Source of the DNA: an uncultured Clostridia bacterium
GTDB taxonomy: Bacteria; Bacillota; Clostridia; Christensenellales; Borkfalkiaceae
Length of the DNA: 6,191 bases
NCBI GenBank assembly: GCA_945835865.1
Contig: CAMAJQ010000050.1
Span: forward strand, 1 to 6,191
Direction of reading: 5' to 3'
The notes under the pieces were generated by a model, which saw only the letters and a list, made by a program, of their open reading frames with translations, did not search any database and was not told the origin of the DNA. Position 1 is the stretch's first letter. Every line of letters begins with the position of its first letter. The position numbers and the translations under genes were made by a program. Shown piece by piece: positions 1-5,931 of this stretch.

Positions 1-1
1 C

Positions 2-583
2 ATTACCGACGTGCTTTCTTACAGTCTTCAGACGCTCATCCGTTTTTACGGCTGCAACATCAAGCACGTGGAACACGTGGTGAACCTTTCCGTTCAGCTC
101 TTCAAACAACTCCGCGTTCTGCACAAGTTCCCCCGTCAGTATCTCAAGATCCTGAAAGTCGTCGCGATGCTGCACGACGCGGGCACGGCGATCCGGTATT
201 ACGACTATCATAAGCACACCGCGTACATCATCCGCAACGCCGCGATTTACGGTATGACCCATCGCGAGATCGTAATGGCGTCTCTGGTGGCTTCCGTGCA
301 CAAGAACGACGAGTTCTCCATGAGCGACGTCGTGCGGTATAAAGCGTACATCAGCGAGGACGACGTGGACGCCATCCGCAAACTCGGCGTCATGCTCCGC
401 ATCGCGGAGAGTCTCGACCGCAGCATGTCGTCCTGCGTGCAGACGATCAACTGCGACGTGCTCGGCGATTCCGTCATCATGAAAACGGAAGTCGACGGCG
501 ACGCTTCGCTCGAAATCAAGGACGCGCTCACCGCCTCGCAGGATTTCAGAAGAGTATTCCGCAAGAACCTCGAGATCCTCTGA
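2..583 (+). CDS. Ppx/GppA-family phosphatase, C-terminal part (5' truncated by window edge)
   Basis: This is the C-terminal HD-like helical domain of an exopolyphosphatase/guanosine pentaphosphatase protein; the N-terminal actin-like ATPase half lies outside the window. The frame is open from the first bases (reads I-T-D before a GTG at 11), so the GTG is internal and not a start. Visible signatures, numbered from that GTG, are KHVEH at 18-22, an LHD pair at 54-56, the YDYHKHTAYII segment at 64-74 and VHKND at 96-100, which match the H...HD...HKH pattern of Ppx C-terminal domains. A short beta-rich tail ending in an F-R-R-V-F segment also fits the family. Known members hydrolyse polyphosphate or pppGpp; which substrate applies cannot be told from this part, because the catalytic residues are in the missing half. 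A lone HD-domain protein is a less likely alternative. The gene is followed closely by a terminator, so it is the last gene of its transcript. Confidence 0.85.
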   Translation: MTDVLSYSLQTLIRFYGCNIKHVEHVVNLSVQLFKQLRVLHKFPRQYLKILKVVAMLHDAGTAIRYYDYHKHTAYIIRNAAIYGMTHREIVMASLVASVHKNDEFSMSDVVRYKAYISEDDVDAIRKLGVMLRIAESLDRSMSSCVQTINCDVLGDSVIMKTEVDGDASLEIKDALTASQDFRRVFRKNLEIL

Positions 584-603
584 CGACGCCTTTTGCGAAA
601 CAT

Positions 604-640
604 CCCCGCCGGGAAGATCCATCCCGACGGGGTTTCTTTT
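604..640 (+). terminator. Rho-independent terminator after the Ppx/GppA gene
   Basis: Arms at 604-614 and 622-632 pair over 11 positions with one C-A mismatch around a 7-nt loop, and are followed at once by TTTCTTTT. It starts 20 nt after the stop codon at 581-583. Confidence 0.85.
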
Positions 641-890
641 CGGTTCTTCCGTCGCAGGCGGGGCACGGTTTTCGGGATAAAAGAGAAGCCGTACGGGGAC
701 CGAAAGAACCCTTTTCCGTGGGGACTTCCGACGAGTACGGTTTCGTAGAAGGACCGAGAGCGGTCGGCGGATACGTTTTGGTCTTCCAGACCTTACAGAA
801 GGGCGAAAACGGAATGGAATGGGTCACGAAAGCAGAACTGCATTTCTTTACGATCGTGAGTCCGGAATCCCAAAGTTGACGCAGAATAGC
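641..890. other. Intergenic stretch without a supportable gene
   Basis: I find no ribosome binding site, no family signature and no RNA gene here. One plus-strand frame is open to a TGA at 877-879 and from a GTG at 718 would encode about 53 residues (G-T-S-D-E-Y-G-F-V-E...). Its composition looks mildly protein-like, but it has no start signal and the same frame is also open antecedently through the Ppx gene, so openness means little here. A decayed gene remnant is possible but unproven. Confidence 0.4.
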
Positions 891-891
891 A

Positions 892-932
892 AAAAGGCGG
901 GTCCGTCTCCTGAAGAGACGGACCCGCCTTTT
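892..932 (-). terminator. Strong terminator of the tRNA-Glu transcript (symmetric, bidirectional)
   Basis: Arms 892-909 and 915-932 form a perfect 18-bp stem (15 bp of GC-rich helix plus A-T pairs) around a 5-nt loop. A-run on one side and T-run on the other make it usable from both strands. It lies just 3' of the minus-strand tRNA, whose CCA ends at 940, so ending the tRNA transcript is its evident job. It would also stop any plus-strand read-through from the Ppx side. Confidence 0.92.
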
Positions 933-939
933 AAACGTC

Positions 940-1014
940 TGGTAGCCCCATGGGGAATCGAACCCCAGTTTTTGCCGTGAGAGGGCAATGTCTTAACCGC
1001 TTGACCATGAGGCC
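940..1014 (-). tRNA. tRNA-Glu (anticodon CTC), CCA encoded
   Basis: Read on the minus strand this is a 75-nt cloverleaf. The acceptor arm is GGCCTCA paired with TGGGGCT (two G-T wobbles), followed by discriminator A and an encoded CCA. The D arm contains AGCGGTT, the anticodon arm is TTGCC-CTCTCAC-GGCAA with anticodon CTC (plus-strand 979-981), and the T arm is TGGGG-TTCGATT-CCCCA. The anticodon reads GAG glutamate codons, and the anticodon loop with a C at 32 and CAC after the anticodon resembles other bacterial tRNA-Glu. It has its own promoter and terminator, so it appears to be a single-gene unit. Confidence 0.95.
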
Positions 1015-1029
1015 GTATCAGCGTATTTT

Positions 1030-1058
1030 ATTCTACCATATCCGATGAAAAAAAGCAA
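1030..1058 (-). promoter_or_regulatory. Promoter of tRNA-Glu
   Basis: On the minus strand, -35 TTGCTT (1053-1058), a 17-bp spacer and -10 TAGAAT (1030-1035) with an extended TGG just before it. The start would fall near 1023, about 9 nt before the tRNA 5' end at 1014, giving a short leader for RNase P removal. Confidence 0.85.
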
Positions 1059-1116
1059 GGATTTTGAATCGGTTTTCCTGAAAAAAAGAAAATTTGGCGA
1101 ATTTCCTCCGGAAACG

Positions 1117-1320
1117 AAAAAATCTCCTGCCTGTGCCGTACGGAATCAATTTCAACCCGCTGGAATGGCAGGTGGGTGCGACGCTTGACGACTCTGACTT
1201 CCTGTCATATAGGTCTGCTCAAAGACAACGACCACAGGCTTTGCATATCGGCATAGACAATCTGCTCCCTTATTTATGACGTGGATAGAATTAAACCCCG
1301 CCTCGAACACCGCAGAAGAC
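1117..1320 (-). ncRNA. ssrS: 6S RNA (RNA polymerase-binding regulatory RNA)
   Basis: 6S RNA binds the housekeeping RNA polymerase holoenzyme by mimicking an open promoter. On the minus strand this segment folds into the 6S shape. The outer closing stem pairs UCUUCUGC (1319-1312) with GCAGGAGA (1130-1123). It continues as GUGUU (1310-1306) with GGCAC (1137-1133), then GCGGGG (1301-1296) with UUCCGU (1145-1140), then an imperfect helix 1295-1288 with 1153-1146. A 5-bp hairpin, CCUGC (1172-1168) with GCGGG (1160-1156), sits where the 3' side of the central bubble carries a hairpin in known 6S RNAs. The apical arm pairs CCUGU/ACAGG and GGUC/GACC (1238-1230 with 1215-1201). The UGUUCG...GCGGG and CGGCAC strings resemble E. 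coli 6S GAUGUUCG...GCGGG and CGGCAUC. The 3' end runs into UUUUUU (1122-1117), which serves as terminator. Length of about 204 nt suits the family. Ends are approximate; identification rests on fold and recalled family features, not a covariance search. Confidence 0.78.
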
Positions 1321-1370
1321 TATTCTTTTTTCGGTGCGTTCCGCTTCCCGATGCCGGGGACCTTTACGCA
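1321..1370 (-). other. Probable 5' leader of the 6S RNA precursor
   Basis: The nearest good promoter would start transcription near 1369, about 50 nt before the inferred mature 6S 5' end, so a processed leader is inferred. An alternative hairpin spans the junction: CACCG (1336-1332) with CGGUG (1312-1308) and AGAA (1326-1323) with UUCU (1317-1314). It would compete with the 6S closing stem until the leader is removed. Confidence 0.45.
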
Positions 1371-1375
1371 ATCCT

Positions 1376-1404
1376 ATTATAGCAAATCGCAGAGAGAAAG
1401 GCAA
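1376..1404 (-). promoter_or_regulatory. Promoter of the 6S RNA
   Basis: On the minus strand, -35 TTGCCT (1399-1404), exactly 17 bp, then a perfect TATAAT (1376-1381) preceded by the extended -10 element TGC. Strength and direction fit an abundant untranslated RNA, and no protein-coding start follows it on that strand. Confidence 0.85.
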
Positions 1405-1464
1405 TACTTTTACGGCTCTCTTTTTATTTTTTTCGGGTTAAGGAAAAAATTTTCGGCAATCGGA

Positions 1465-1493
1465 TTGACAAAGCGCCGCGTTTGGTTTAAAAT
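1465..1493 (+). promoter_or_regulatory. Near-consensus sigma-70/sigma-A promoter of the MBL-comEC unit
   Basis: Perfect -35 TTGACA (1465-1470), 17-bp spacer, -10 TAAAAT (1488-1493). The start would be near 1500, leaving a leader of about 44 nt before the ATG at 1544. It is divergent from the 6S promoter 60 bp away. Confidence 0.92.
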
Positions 1494-1543
1494 GAAAAAA
1501 AGACCGCGCCGTCTTCCGGTCGCGGGATCCGAAGGAGAAAATT

Positions 1544-2263
1544 ATGGAATTGACCGTTCTCGGAAAATACGGACCTTTTCCCCCTGCGGGCGGGAGAACG
1601 AGCGGCTATCTGCTGAAAATCGGAGGAAAGAAAATCCTTCTCGACTGCGGGGAAGGGGTTTTCTCCGCTCTGCGCGCCTTCCTCTCCCCGGAGGACCTTG
1701 ACTTCGTCGTCCTGTCTCACTTTCATTACGACCACGCGTGCGATCTCGGCGTCCTTCATTATTACCTGGAAAACAGGGGAAGGAAAGGAACGGTCGGAAA
1801 ACCCGTTCTCTTCTGTCCGTCGGACGACAGCCCCTTTGCCCGTTCTCTGTCCGCGTTGTCAACCTTCCGCGCGGTTGCGGTGACGGACGGCTTTTCCTGT
1901 GAGGAAGAGGGGATATCTTTTTCCTTTTTTCGCATGAGACATCCCGTCCCGACCTTCGGGGTCAGGATTTGTTCAGGAGGGCAAACTTTTGCTTATTCGG
2001 GGGATACCAACGTGACCGATACCCTTATTCCCCTGCTCGAAGGGGCGTCTTTCGCCCTGCTCGACGGCGCGTTTCTCCCGCGGGATAAAGGGGAAAACAA
2101 ACCGCACATGAGTGTGGACGATTGCGGCGGGTTTGCAAGAAAGTACGCCGTCAAGACGGTTATCAGCCATTTTATCTCCGATTACGACGAAGCGGAAGTC
2201 GTGGCGGAAATTGAACGGCAGGGATGTATTCCCGCCGAGGAGGGGAAAACGTATCGCGTATGA
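1544..2263 (+). CDS. Metallo-beta-lactamase-fold hydrolase, YhfI/RNase Z-like
   Basis: A 239-residue cytosolic protein with no signal peptide, close to the length of B. subtilis YhfI-type proteins. The MBL fold is complete: DCGEG at 34-38, the metal-binding HFHYDH at 59-64 (H59, H61, D63, H64), H133 in RHPVPTFGVRI, D154 in YSGDTN, H188 in KPHMS and a final H209 in VISHF. These fit a two-metal phosphodiesterase-type site like that of RNase Z. The long exosite arm of true RNase Z is not evident, so I do not call it rnz; the substrate is unknown. The start is secure: AAGGAG at 1532-1537 lies 6 nt before the ATG and a consensus promoter lies upstream. Its stop overlaps the start of comEC (ATGA), implying coupled translation. 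Since that ComEC lacks its own MBL domain, a role beside it is worth considering, although motif details place this protein in the YhfI group and not with ComEC C-terminal domains. Confidence 0.88.
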   Translation: MELTVLGKYGPFPPAGGRTSGYLLKIGGKKILLDCGEGVFSALRAFLSPEDLDFVVLSHFHYDHACDLGVLHYYLENRGRKGTVGKPVLFCPSDDSPFARSLSALSTFRAVAVTDGFSCEEEGISFSFFRMRHPVPTFGVRICSGGQTFAYSGDTNVTDTLIPLLEGASFALLDGAFLPRDKGENKPHMSVDDCGGFARKYAVKTVISHFISDYDEAEVVAEIERQGCIPAEEGKTYRV

Positions 2264-3819
2264 AGGGAAATCCGGCAGACACGAAAGAAAGGAAGAAAAA
2301 GGACCCGATCCCCGTCAATTACCGTCCCGTTTTGCTTGCGGCGGTCTCGCTGGCGGTCGGAATTTTTTCCTGCTTTTTGCTGGAGAGCGGAAAGACTTCC
2401 TCTCTCCTTTTTTGCCTGGCGTTTCCCGCGCTTTTCTTTCTGCTCCTCTTTCTCTGCTGCCGTTTCATCGCGCCCGGAAGAGGGAGAGCCCTTCTCGTTG
2501 ATTTTGCGGTCGCCGCGGCTTTGTTTGCGGTCGGCTTTGCCTGGTACTCCGTTTCCGCTTATCACGTCCGTTCGGGCGAACGCGAAAGCGGGCGTTATCT
2601 CGTGCGGGGCGAAGTCGTTTCCGTTTCGGTAAAAGAAGGATATAAGTCGATCATCGTCGATTCCTGTACTTACGACGGGGAGAAGGGCGGGAGAATTTCC
2701 GTCCGCACGGCTTCGGACGTTTCCCTTTACGACGAAGTCGAATGGGTCGCCTCGGTCTCTCCTGCGCGGAAAAATGAAAATCTGCGGGATTATTATCTGA
2801 ACGCCCGCGTGAGCCTCGTTTCCGACGGAACGCCCGCGGTGACGGTCACGGGCAGGGGGAAGTCTCTCCCCGCGAAAGTCAACGGGTTTCTGAAAGGAGT
2901 TTTCGGGGCGGAAGATTGCGGAGGGGTGGCGGTCGCCATGCTTTCGGGCGATCTGTCCGGGGTGGATTACGAGACGCTGGAAAGTTATCGCCTCACGGGC
3001 ATCGCGCACGTTTTCGCCGTCTCCGGGATGCACGTCGGACTGCTGTTTGCCGCCCTTTCCTTTCTGCTCAATAAAATTCCCGTCCGCAGAAGTCTGCGTT
3101 GCCTGGCAATCACCGCCGTTTTGTTTTTCTATTCGTATCTGTGCGGCGCGACTCCTTCCTCACTCCGCGCGGCGGTCATGTGTTCCGTTCTCGCCTGGAG
3201 CCGCGCTCTCGGCGAAAAGCCCGATTCGCTGAACGCCTTCGGACTGTCGGCGATCGTCGCCCTTCTGATCGATCCGACCGATCTCTTCTCGGTCGGCTTC
3301 CGGCTGTCGTACGCCGTCTGTTTCGCGCTCGTCGTTCTGTCGCCCTGTCTGAAACGGCGTTTGTCTTTTTTGCCGGACGCGTTCTCTTCCGCACTCTCCG
3401 CAACGCTCGCCGCGGAATTGTTTTCCCTTCCCCTCGTCGTTTCCTCTTTCGGGAGTTTCAATTTTCTATCACTAATCGTCAATCTTGCCGTGCTTCCCGT
3501 GATTTCCTTGCTCTATTACGGACTTTGGGTCGCTCTTCTTTTCTACGTTATTTTACCCGTTTATCGGCTTATCGGCGTACAATTTGTCTGTTTTCTGTTC
3601 GGCGGTGTCAATTCCGTACTCCGTGCGACGGGGAGTTTTTCCGTTTCCCTTTCCTATTTCCCCGCGTGGGGATATCTGCCCTTTTACGCCTGTCTCGTCG
3701 GCGCGTCGGACGTCGTCAACCTTTCGGAGAAAAAGAAGAACGTTCTTCTCGTCCTTGCGTTCTCCTTCTTTTTCGCTCTCGGCGCGTTTTTTGCCGTCCG
3801 AGGTCAGGTTTTTGCGTAA
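2260..3819 (+). CDS. comEC: ComEC/Rec2-type DNA-uptake channel protein lacking the C-terminal MBL domain
   Basis: ComEC is the inner-membrane channel that passes single-stranded DNA into the cytosol in natural transformation. From the ATG at 2260 the product has 519 residues. Three membrane spans lie at about 23-41, 49-67 and 78-101, then a soluble OB-like DUF4131 domain at about 112-200 (YLVRGEVVSVSV onward). The ComEC competence domain follows, with SGDLSGVD near 229-236, the hallmark AHVFAVSGMHVG at about 249-260, PSSLRAAVM near 299-307 and several further spans to about 490. A last hydrophobic segment (LLVLAFSFFFALGAFFAV) precedes the stop. Standard ComEC proteins are about 750-800 residues and continue into an MBL domain; here that domain is absent and there is no room for it before holA. 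The 4-nt ATGA overlap with the upstream gene favours this start, although AGGAGG (2238-2243) is 16 nt away; an in-frame ATG at 2224 is the alternative and would add 12 residues. Confidence 0.88.
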   Translation: MKGNPADTKERKKKDPIPVNYRPVLLAAVSLAVGIFSCFLLESGKTSSLLFCLAFPALFFLLLFLCCRFIAPGRGRALLVDFAVAAALFAVGFAWYSVSAYHVRSGERESGRYLVRGEVVSVSVKEGYKSIIVDSCTYDGEKGGRISVRTASDVSLYDEVEWVASVSPARKNENLRDYYLNARVSLVSDGTPAVTVTGRGKSLPAKVNGFLKGVFGAEDCGGVAVAMLSGDLSGVDYETLESYRLTGIAHVFAVSGMHVGLLFAALSFLLNKIPVRRSLRCLAITAVLFFYSYLCGATPSSLRAAVMCSVLAWSRALGEKPDSLNAFGLSAIVALLIDPTDLFSVGFRLSYAVCFALVVLSPCLKRRLSFLPDAFSSALSATLAAELFSLPLVVSSFGSFNFLSLIVNLAVLPVISLLYYGLWVALLFYVILPVYRLIGVQFVCFLFGGVNSVLRATGSFSVSLSYFPAWGYLPFYACLVGASDVVNLSEKKKNVLLVLAFSFFFALGAFFAVRGQVFA

Positions 3820-3834
3820 AGCCGTTGCATTTTC

Positions 3835-3863
3835 TTGATTTTTCGCGCCGAAAATGGTACAAT
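3835..3863 (+). promoter_or_regulatory. Promoter of holA
   Basis: -35 TTGATT (3835-3840), 17-bp spacer, -10 TACAAT (3858-3863) preceded by the extended element TGG. The start would be near 3870, only about 12 nt before the ATG. The spacer contains a perfect inverted repeat, TTTTCG-CGC-CGAAAA (3840-3854), which may be chance or a protein site. Confidence 0.78.
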
Positions 3864-3881
3864 GATTCGGGTAGGTCGTCT

Positions 3882-4844
3882 ATGAAATTCAAAGAGTTGA
3901 AAAAAAGCCTTACCGAAGGCGTTAAGCCCGTCTATCTGATGACGGGAGAGGACTTTTTTTTCCTCGAGAGATCGGTTTCGCTCGTATGCGACGCCTGCCT
4001 GAGTCAGCCCGAATTCAACCTGACGAAATTCGAAGGAAAAGATCTGAAGGGAGATACCGACAAACTGATCTCCGCCCTGCTTTCCTATCCTTTCCTGAGC
4101 GATAAGAGGGTGGTCACGGTCAGGGATTATTATCCGACCGCGCAGGAGATCAGAAAACTTGCTTCTTATTTTGAAAACCCGTGCGAAACGACCGTTCTGA
4201 TCGTCGTCGACGCAGAGAAATGCGACGCGCTCGCAGGTCAGAAAAACGTCACCGTCGTCGATTGTTCGAAGGGGGATTTTTCTCTTCTGGCGGGTTGGAT
4301 CCGCGCCTGCGCGAAGAAGGAAAACGTCGATTTCGGAGACAAGGCCGTCGCCGCGCTCGTCGACTACTGTCAGTCGGACATGACGAGGATCAGCCTGGAG
4401 ACCGAAAAACTTCTCGCCTATGCGGGGAAAGGGGGCGTCGTCACCGAGGAGGACGTTTCCGCCCTCTGCGCCAAAGAGACGGAATACGGGATTTACGAGG
4501 CGGTCGATCACATTGCTTTTCGTCGGTACGAAAAGGCTTACGAGGCTTTCACGGAAATGCTCTCGGAGGGCGACGGGCAGAAACTGTACGCTTCCCTCTA
4601 TTATTATTTCCGTCGGATGCTGTACGTTTCCGTTTCCAAGGGAACGAACGCGGAGATCGCCTCGTATCTGAAGGTAAAGGAATTCGCTGTAAAAAAGTCG
4701 AAAGAACAGGCAGCGCGTTTCTCGCCGAAGCGGCTCAAAAACGTGGTGGATAAACTCGCGGGATACGATTCCCTTTTCAAGAGCGGGGAAATCGCTGCGG
4801 ACAGCGCGGTGTGGAACGGCATTTTTGAAATTCTGATCGGTTGA
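3882..4844 (+). CDS. holA: DNA polymerase III delta subunit (clamp loader)
   Basis: Delta opens the beta sliding clamp within the clamp-loader complex during chromosome replication. The 320-residue product fits HolA length (about 320-345). Typical features are the N-terminal KPVYLMTGEDFFFLERSV (residues about 15-32), corresponding to the family's hP-hYhhxGx-[DE]-xhhhxx start, and a middle AAA-like part with VVTVRDYY and TTVLIVVDAEK in place of the family's LVxhxN... and LVhhxxxhDK. The end is a helical collar domain (YIYEAVDHIAFRRYEKAYEAF-like, then LYYYFRRMLYV and a C-terminal VWNGIFEILIG). No Walker A motif is present, as expected for delta, which does not hydrolyse ATP. The start is preceded by a modest AGG (3873-3875) 6 nt upstream and by its own promoter; the frame is open far upstream, but that part lies antisense to nothing and inside comEC in another frame, so it is not part of this gene. 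Placement directly after comEC is the common Bacillota arrangement; the usual next gene rpsT is not seen. Confidence 0.9.
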   Translation: MKFKELKKSLTEGVKPVYLMTGEDFFFLERSVSLVCDACLSQPEFNLTKFEGKDLKGDTDKLISALLSYPFLSDKRVVTVRDYYPTAQEIRKLASYFENPCETTVLIVVDAEKCDALAGQKNVTVVDCSKGDFSLLAGWIRACAKKENVDFGDKAVAALVDYCQSDMTRISLETEKLLAYAGKGGVVTEEDVSALCAKETEYGIYEAVDHIAFRRYEKAYEAFTEMLSEGDGQKLYASLYYYFRRMLYVSVSKGTNAEIASYLKVKEFAVKKSKEQAARFSPKRLKNVVDKLAGYDSLFKSGEIAADSAVWNGIFEILIG

Positions 4845-4899
4845 CGGTCAGGGAGATCCTGCAGAGCCTGCAGAAGGGCAGGCGGAAACCGTTCTTTTT
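4844..4899 (+). terminator. Possible terminator after holA
   Basis: A 6-bp GC-rich hairpin, GCCTGC (4866-4871) with GCAGGC (4878-4883), lies inside an outer pairing of ACGGT (4844-4848) with ACCGT (4888-4892), ending in TTCTTTTT. The hairpin nearest the T-run is not adjacent to it, so termination may be partial. Confidence 0.45.
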
Positions 4900-4960
4900 G
4901 AAATAAAAAAAACCGGAAGAAAACCATTCTATCGTTCATATAATATCAAGGAGAAGTCGT

Positions 4961-5791
4961 ATGGAATTCTTGAAAAGTTTTGCGGAGAAAGCCGTTGCGG
5001 CGTTCACGTCGTCTCCCGTACAGGCGGCGCTGACGATCGTTCTGCTCTTCTTCGTCATCTTTTACGCCGTCAGCGTGATGGAGAGAAATAACGCGGGCGG
5101 GCTCGTCGTCGTGTTCGTGTTATACGTTCTTTTGTCGGGCATCGCCTTTATGGCGCTCAAGACGGAAAACACCCCGGGCGTGATATACGTCGTTCTGCCG
5201 CTGCTGTTTATCCTCGCGGTCGTCGTGTTGTTTGCAACCGAAATCAAGCGGGATATCTGGGATATCGGCAAGAAAAAGGGAATGGAGATGAGACACGTCG
5301 AAAAGGGCGTGGTCGGAAATCCCAACGTGAACGTCTGCATCGACGAAATCGTCAAAGCCCTGCAGAACATGTCCAAAAACGACGTGGGGGCGCTGATCAT
5401 CCTCGGAAACGGCAACCTGCCCAAAACGGTGATCGACAGCGGAGTCGTCATCGATTCGGATATCTCTTCCGCGCTGATCGAGAGTATTTTCTTTCCGAAA
5501 ACCCCTCTTCACGACGGCGCGATGGTCATCAACGGATCCCGTATCCAGGCGGCAGGGTGCTTTTTGCCCCTCTCGCAGGAGATCAATCTGCCGCAGGATC
5601 TCGGCACCCGTCACCGCGCGGGCATCGGCATCACCGAAACCATCAACGTGACTTCTCTCATCGTCTCGGAGGAGACGGGCATCATCTCGATCGCCCAGGG
5701 TGGGAAGATCAAGCGGTACGCCGATTCCGAAATGCTCCGTCAGACGTTGAAGGAATACTATTGGCAGGATCTTCTCGGCAACAGACAGTAA
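4961..5791 (+). CDS. cdaA: CdaA-type membrane diadenylate cyclase (c-di-AMP synthase)
   Basis: It joins two ATP molecules into cyclic di-AMP, a second messenger controlling potassium and osmolyte uptake and cell-wall balance, at the inner face of the membrane. The 276 residues match CdaA/DacA length (about 270-280). Three membrane spans lie at about 22-38, 48-65 and 72-92, followed by a short linker and a DAC (DisA_N) domain at about 110-262. Both catalytic signatures are intact: DGA at 185-187 in PLHDGAMVI and RHR at 217-219 in GTRHRAGIGITE. LIILGNGNLP at 145-154 and SEETGIISIAQGGKI at 236-250 are also family segments. AAGGAG at 4948-4953, 7 nt before the ATG, fixes the start. The gene usually next, cdaR (its regulator), is missing; a small membrane peptide and an aspartokinase gene follow instead. 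No DisA-type helix-hairpin-helix part is present, so this is the membrane class and not DisA. Confidence 0.94.
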   Translation: MEFLKSFAEKAVAAFTSSPVQAALTIVLLFFVIFYAVSVMERNNAGGLVVVFVLYVLLSGIAFMALKTENTPGVIYVVLPLLFILAVVVLFATEIKRDIWDIGKKKGMEMRHVEKGVVGNPNVNVCIDEIVKALQNMSKNDVGALIILGNGNLPKTVIDSGVVIDSDISSALIESIFFPKTPLHDGAMVINGSRIQAAGCFLPLSQEINLPQDLGTRHRAGIGITETINVTSLIVSEETGIISIAQGGKIKRYADSEMLRQTLKEYYWQDLLGNRQ

Positions 5792-5820
5792 ATAAATCCG
5801 GATAGAACGGGAGGTTTATT

Positions 5821-5931
5821 ATGAAAAACGAAACGAACGAAAAGACGAAACGGGGAGCGGGCAGAATTATTTTCTCGGCGGTCGTCGCCGCAGTCCTTGC
5901 CGTTTTCGTTTACGTGGTCATGAAATATTGA
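5821..5931 (+). CDS. Small single-span membrane protein, 36 residues, function unknown
   Basis: I do not recognise this protein. It has a charged, hydrophilic N-terminus (M-K-N-E-T-N-E-K-T-K-R-G-A-G-R, net positive) and one hydrophobic segment at about residues 16-34 (IIFSAVVAAVLAVFVYVVM), ending K-Y. The positive flank suggests the N-terminus stays in the cytosol and the C-terminus outside. Evidence that it is real: a very good ribosome binding site GGGAGG (5809-5814) 6 nt before the ATG, its place 29 nt after cdaA, and a TGATG overlap with the following gene. It may be a co-translated leader that drives translation of the kinase gene, a membrane partner of CdaA, or simply an uncharacterised small protein; the sequence does not decide among these. 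Confidence 0.8.
   Translation: MKNETNEKTKRGAGRIIFSAVVAAVLAVFVYVVMKY

Noticed and set aside
1094..1279. Plus-strand frame that could encode about 61 residues from a TTG.
   Set aside because: It lies antisense to the 6S RNA, has no ribosome binding site or promoter, and its apparent codon pattern is explained by the structured RNA on the other strand.
1391..1433. AGAGAG...CTCTCT hairpin followed by a long T-run, terminator-like on the plus strand.
   Set aside because: No plus-strand transcript is known to reach it, the loop is long and irregular, and the bases are used by the minus-strand 6S promoter.
1276..1701. Plus-strand frame of about 141 residues running into the MBL gene.
   Set aside because: It crosses both divergent promoters and overlaps the well-supported MBL gene in another frame; the sequence is low in complexity and shows no family signature.
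2224..2259. Upstream in-frame ATG for comEC.
   Set aside because: Only a weak GCAGGG precedes it, while the ATG at 2260 forms a typical ATGA overlap; kept as an alternative start.
2182..3033. Minus-strand open frame of about 283 residues opposite comEC.
   Set aside because: It is a complementary shadow of GC-rich coding sequence, rich in R, D and G, with no start signals and no recognisable domain.
3099..3881. Long upstream extension of the holA frame.
   Set aside because: It lies inside comEC in another frame, is arginine-rich as expected for a shadow frame, and the holA family start matches the ATG at 3882 that follows a good promoter.
4856..4872. Direct repeat CCTGCAG twice, 2-3 nt apart, after holA.
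   Set aside because: Only two short copies that are part of the possible terminator structure; no sign of a larger array or mobile element end.
4939..4944. Perfect TATAAT just before cdaA.
   Set aside because: No -35 match lies at 16-18 bp, and a start about 7 nt downstream would fall inside the ribosome binding site at 4948-4953.
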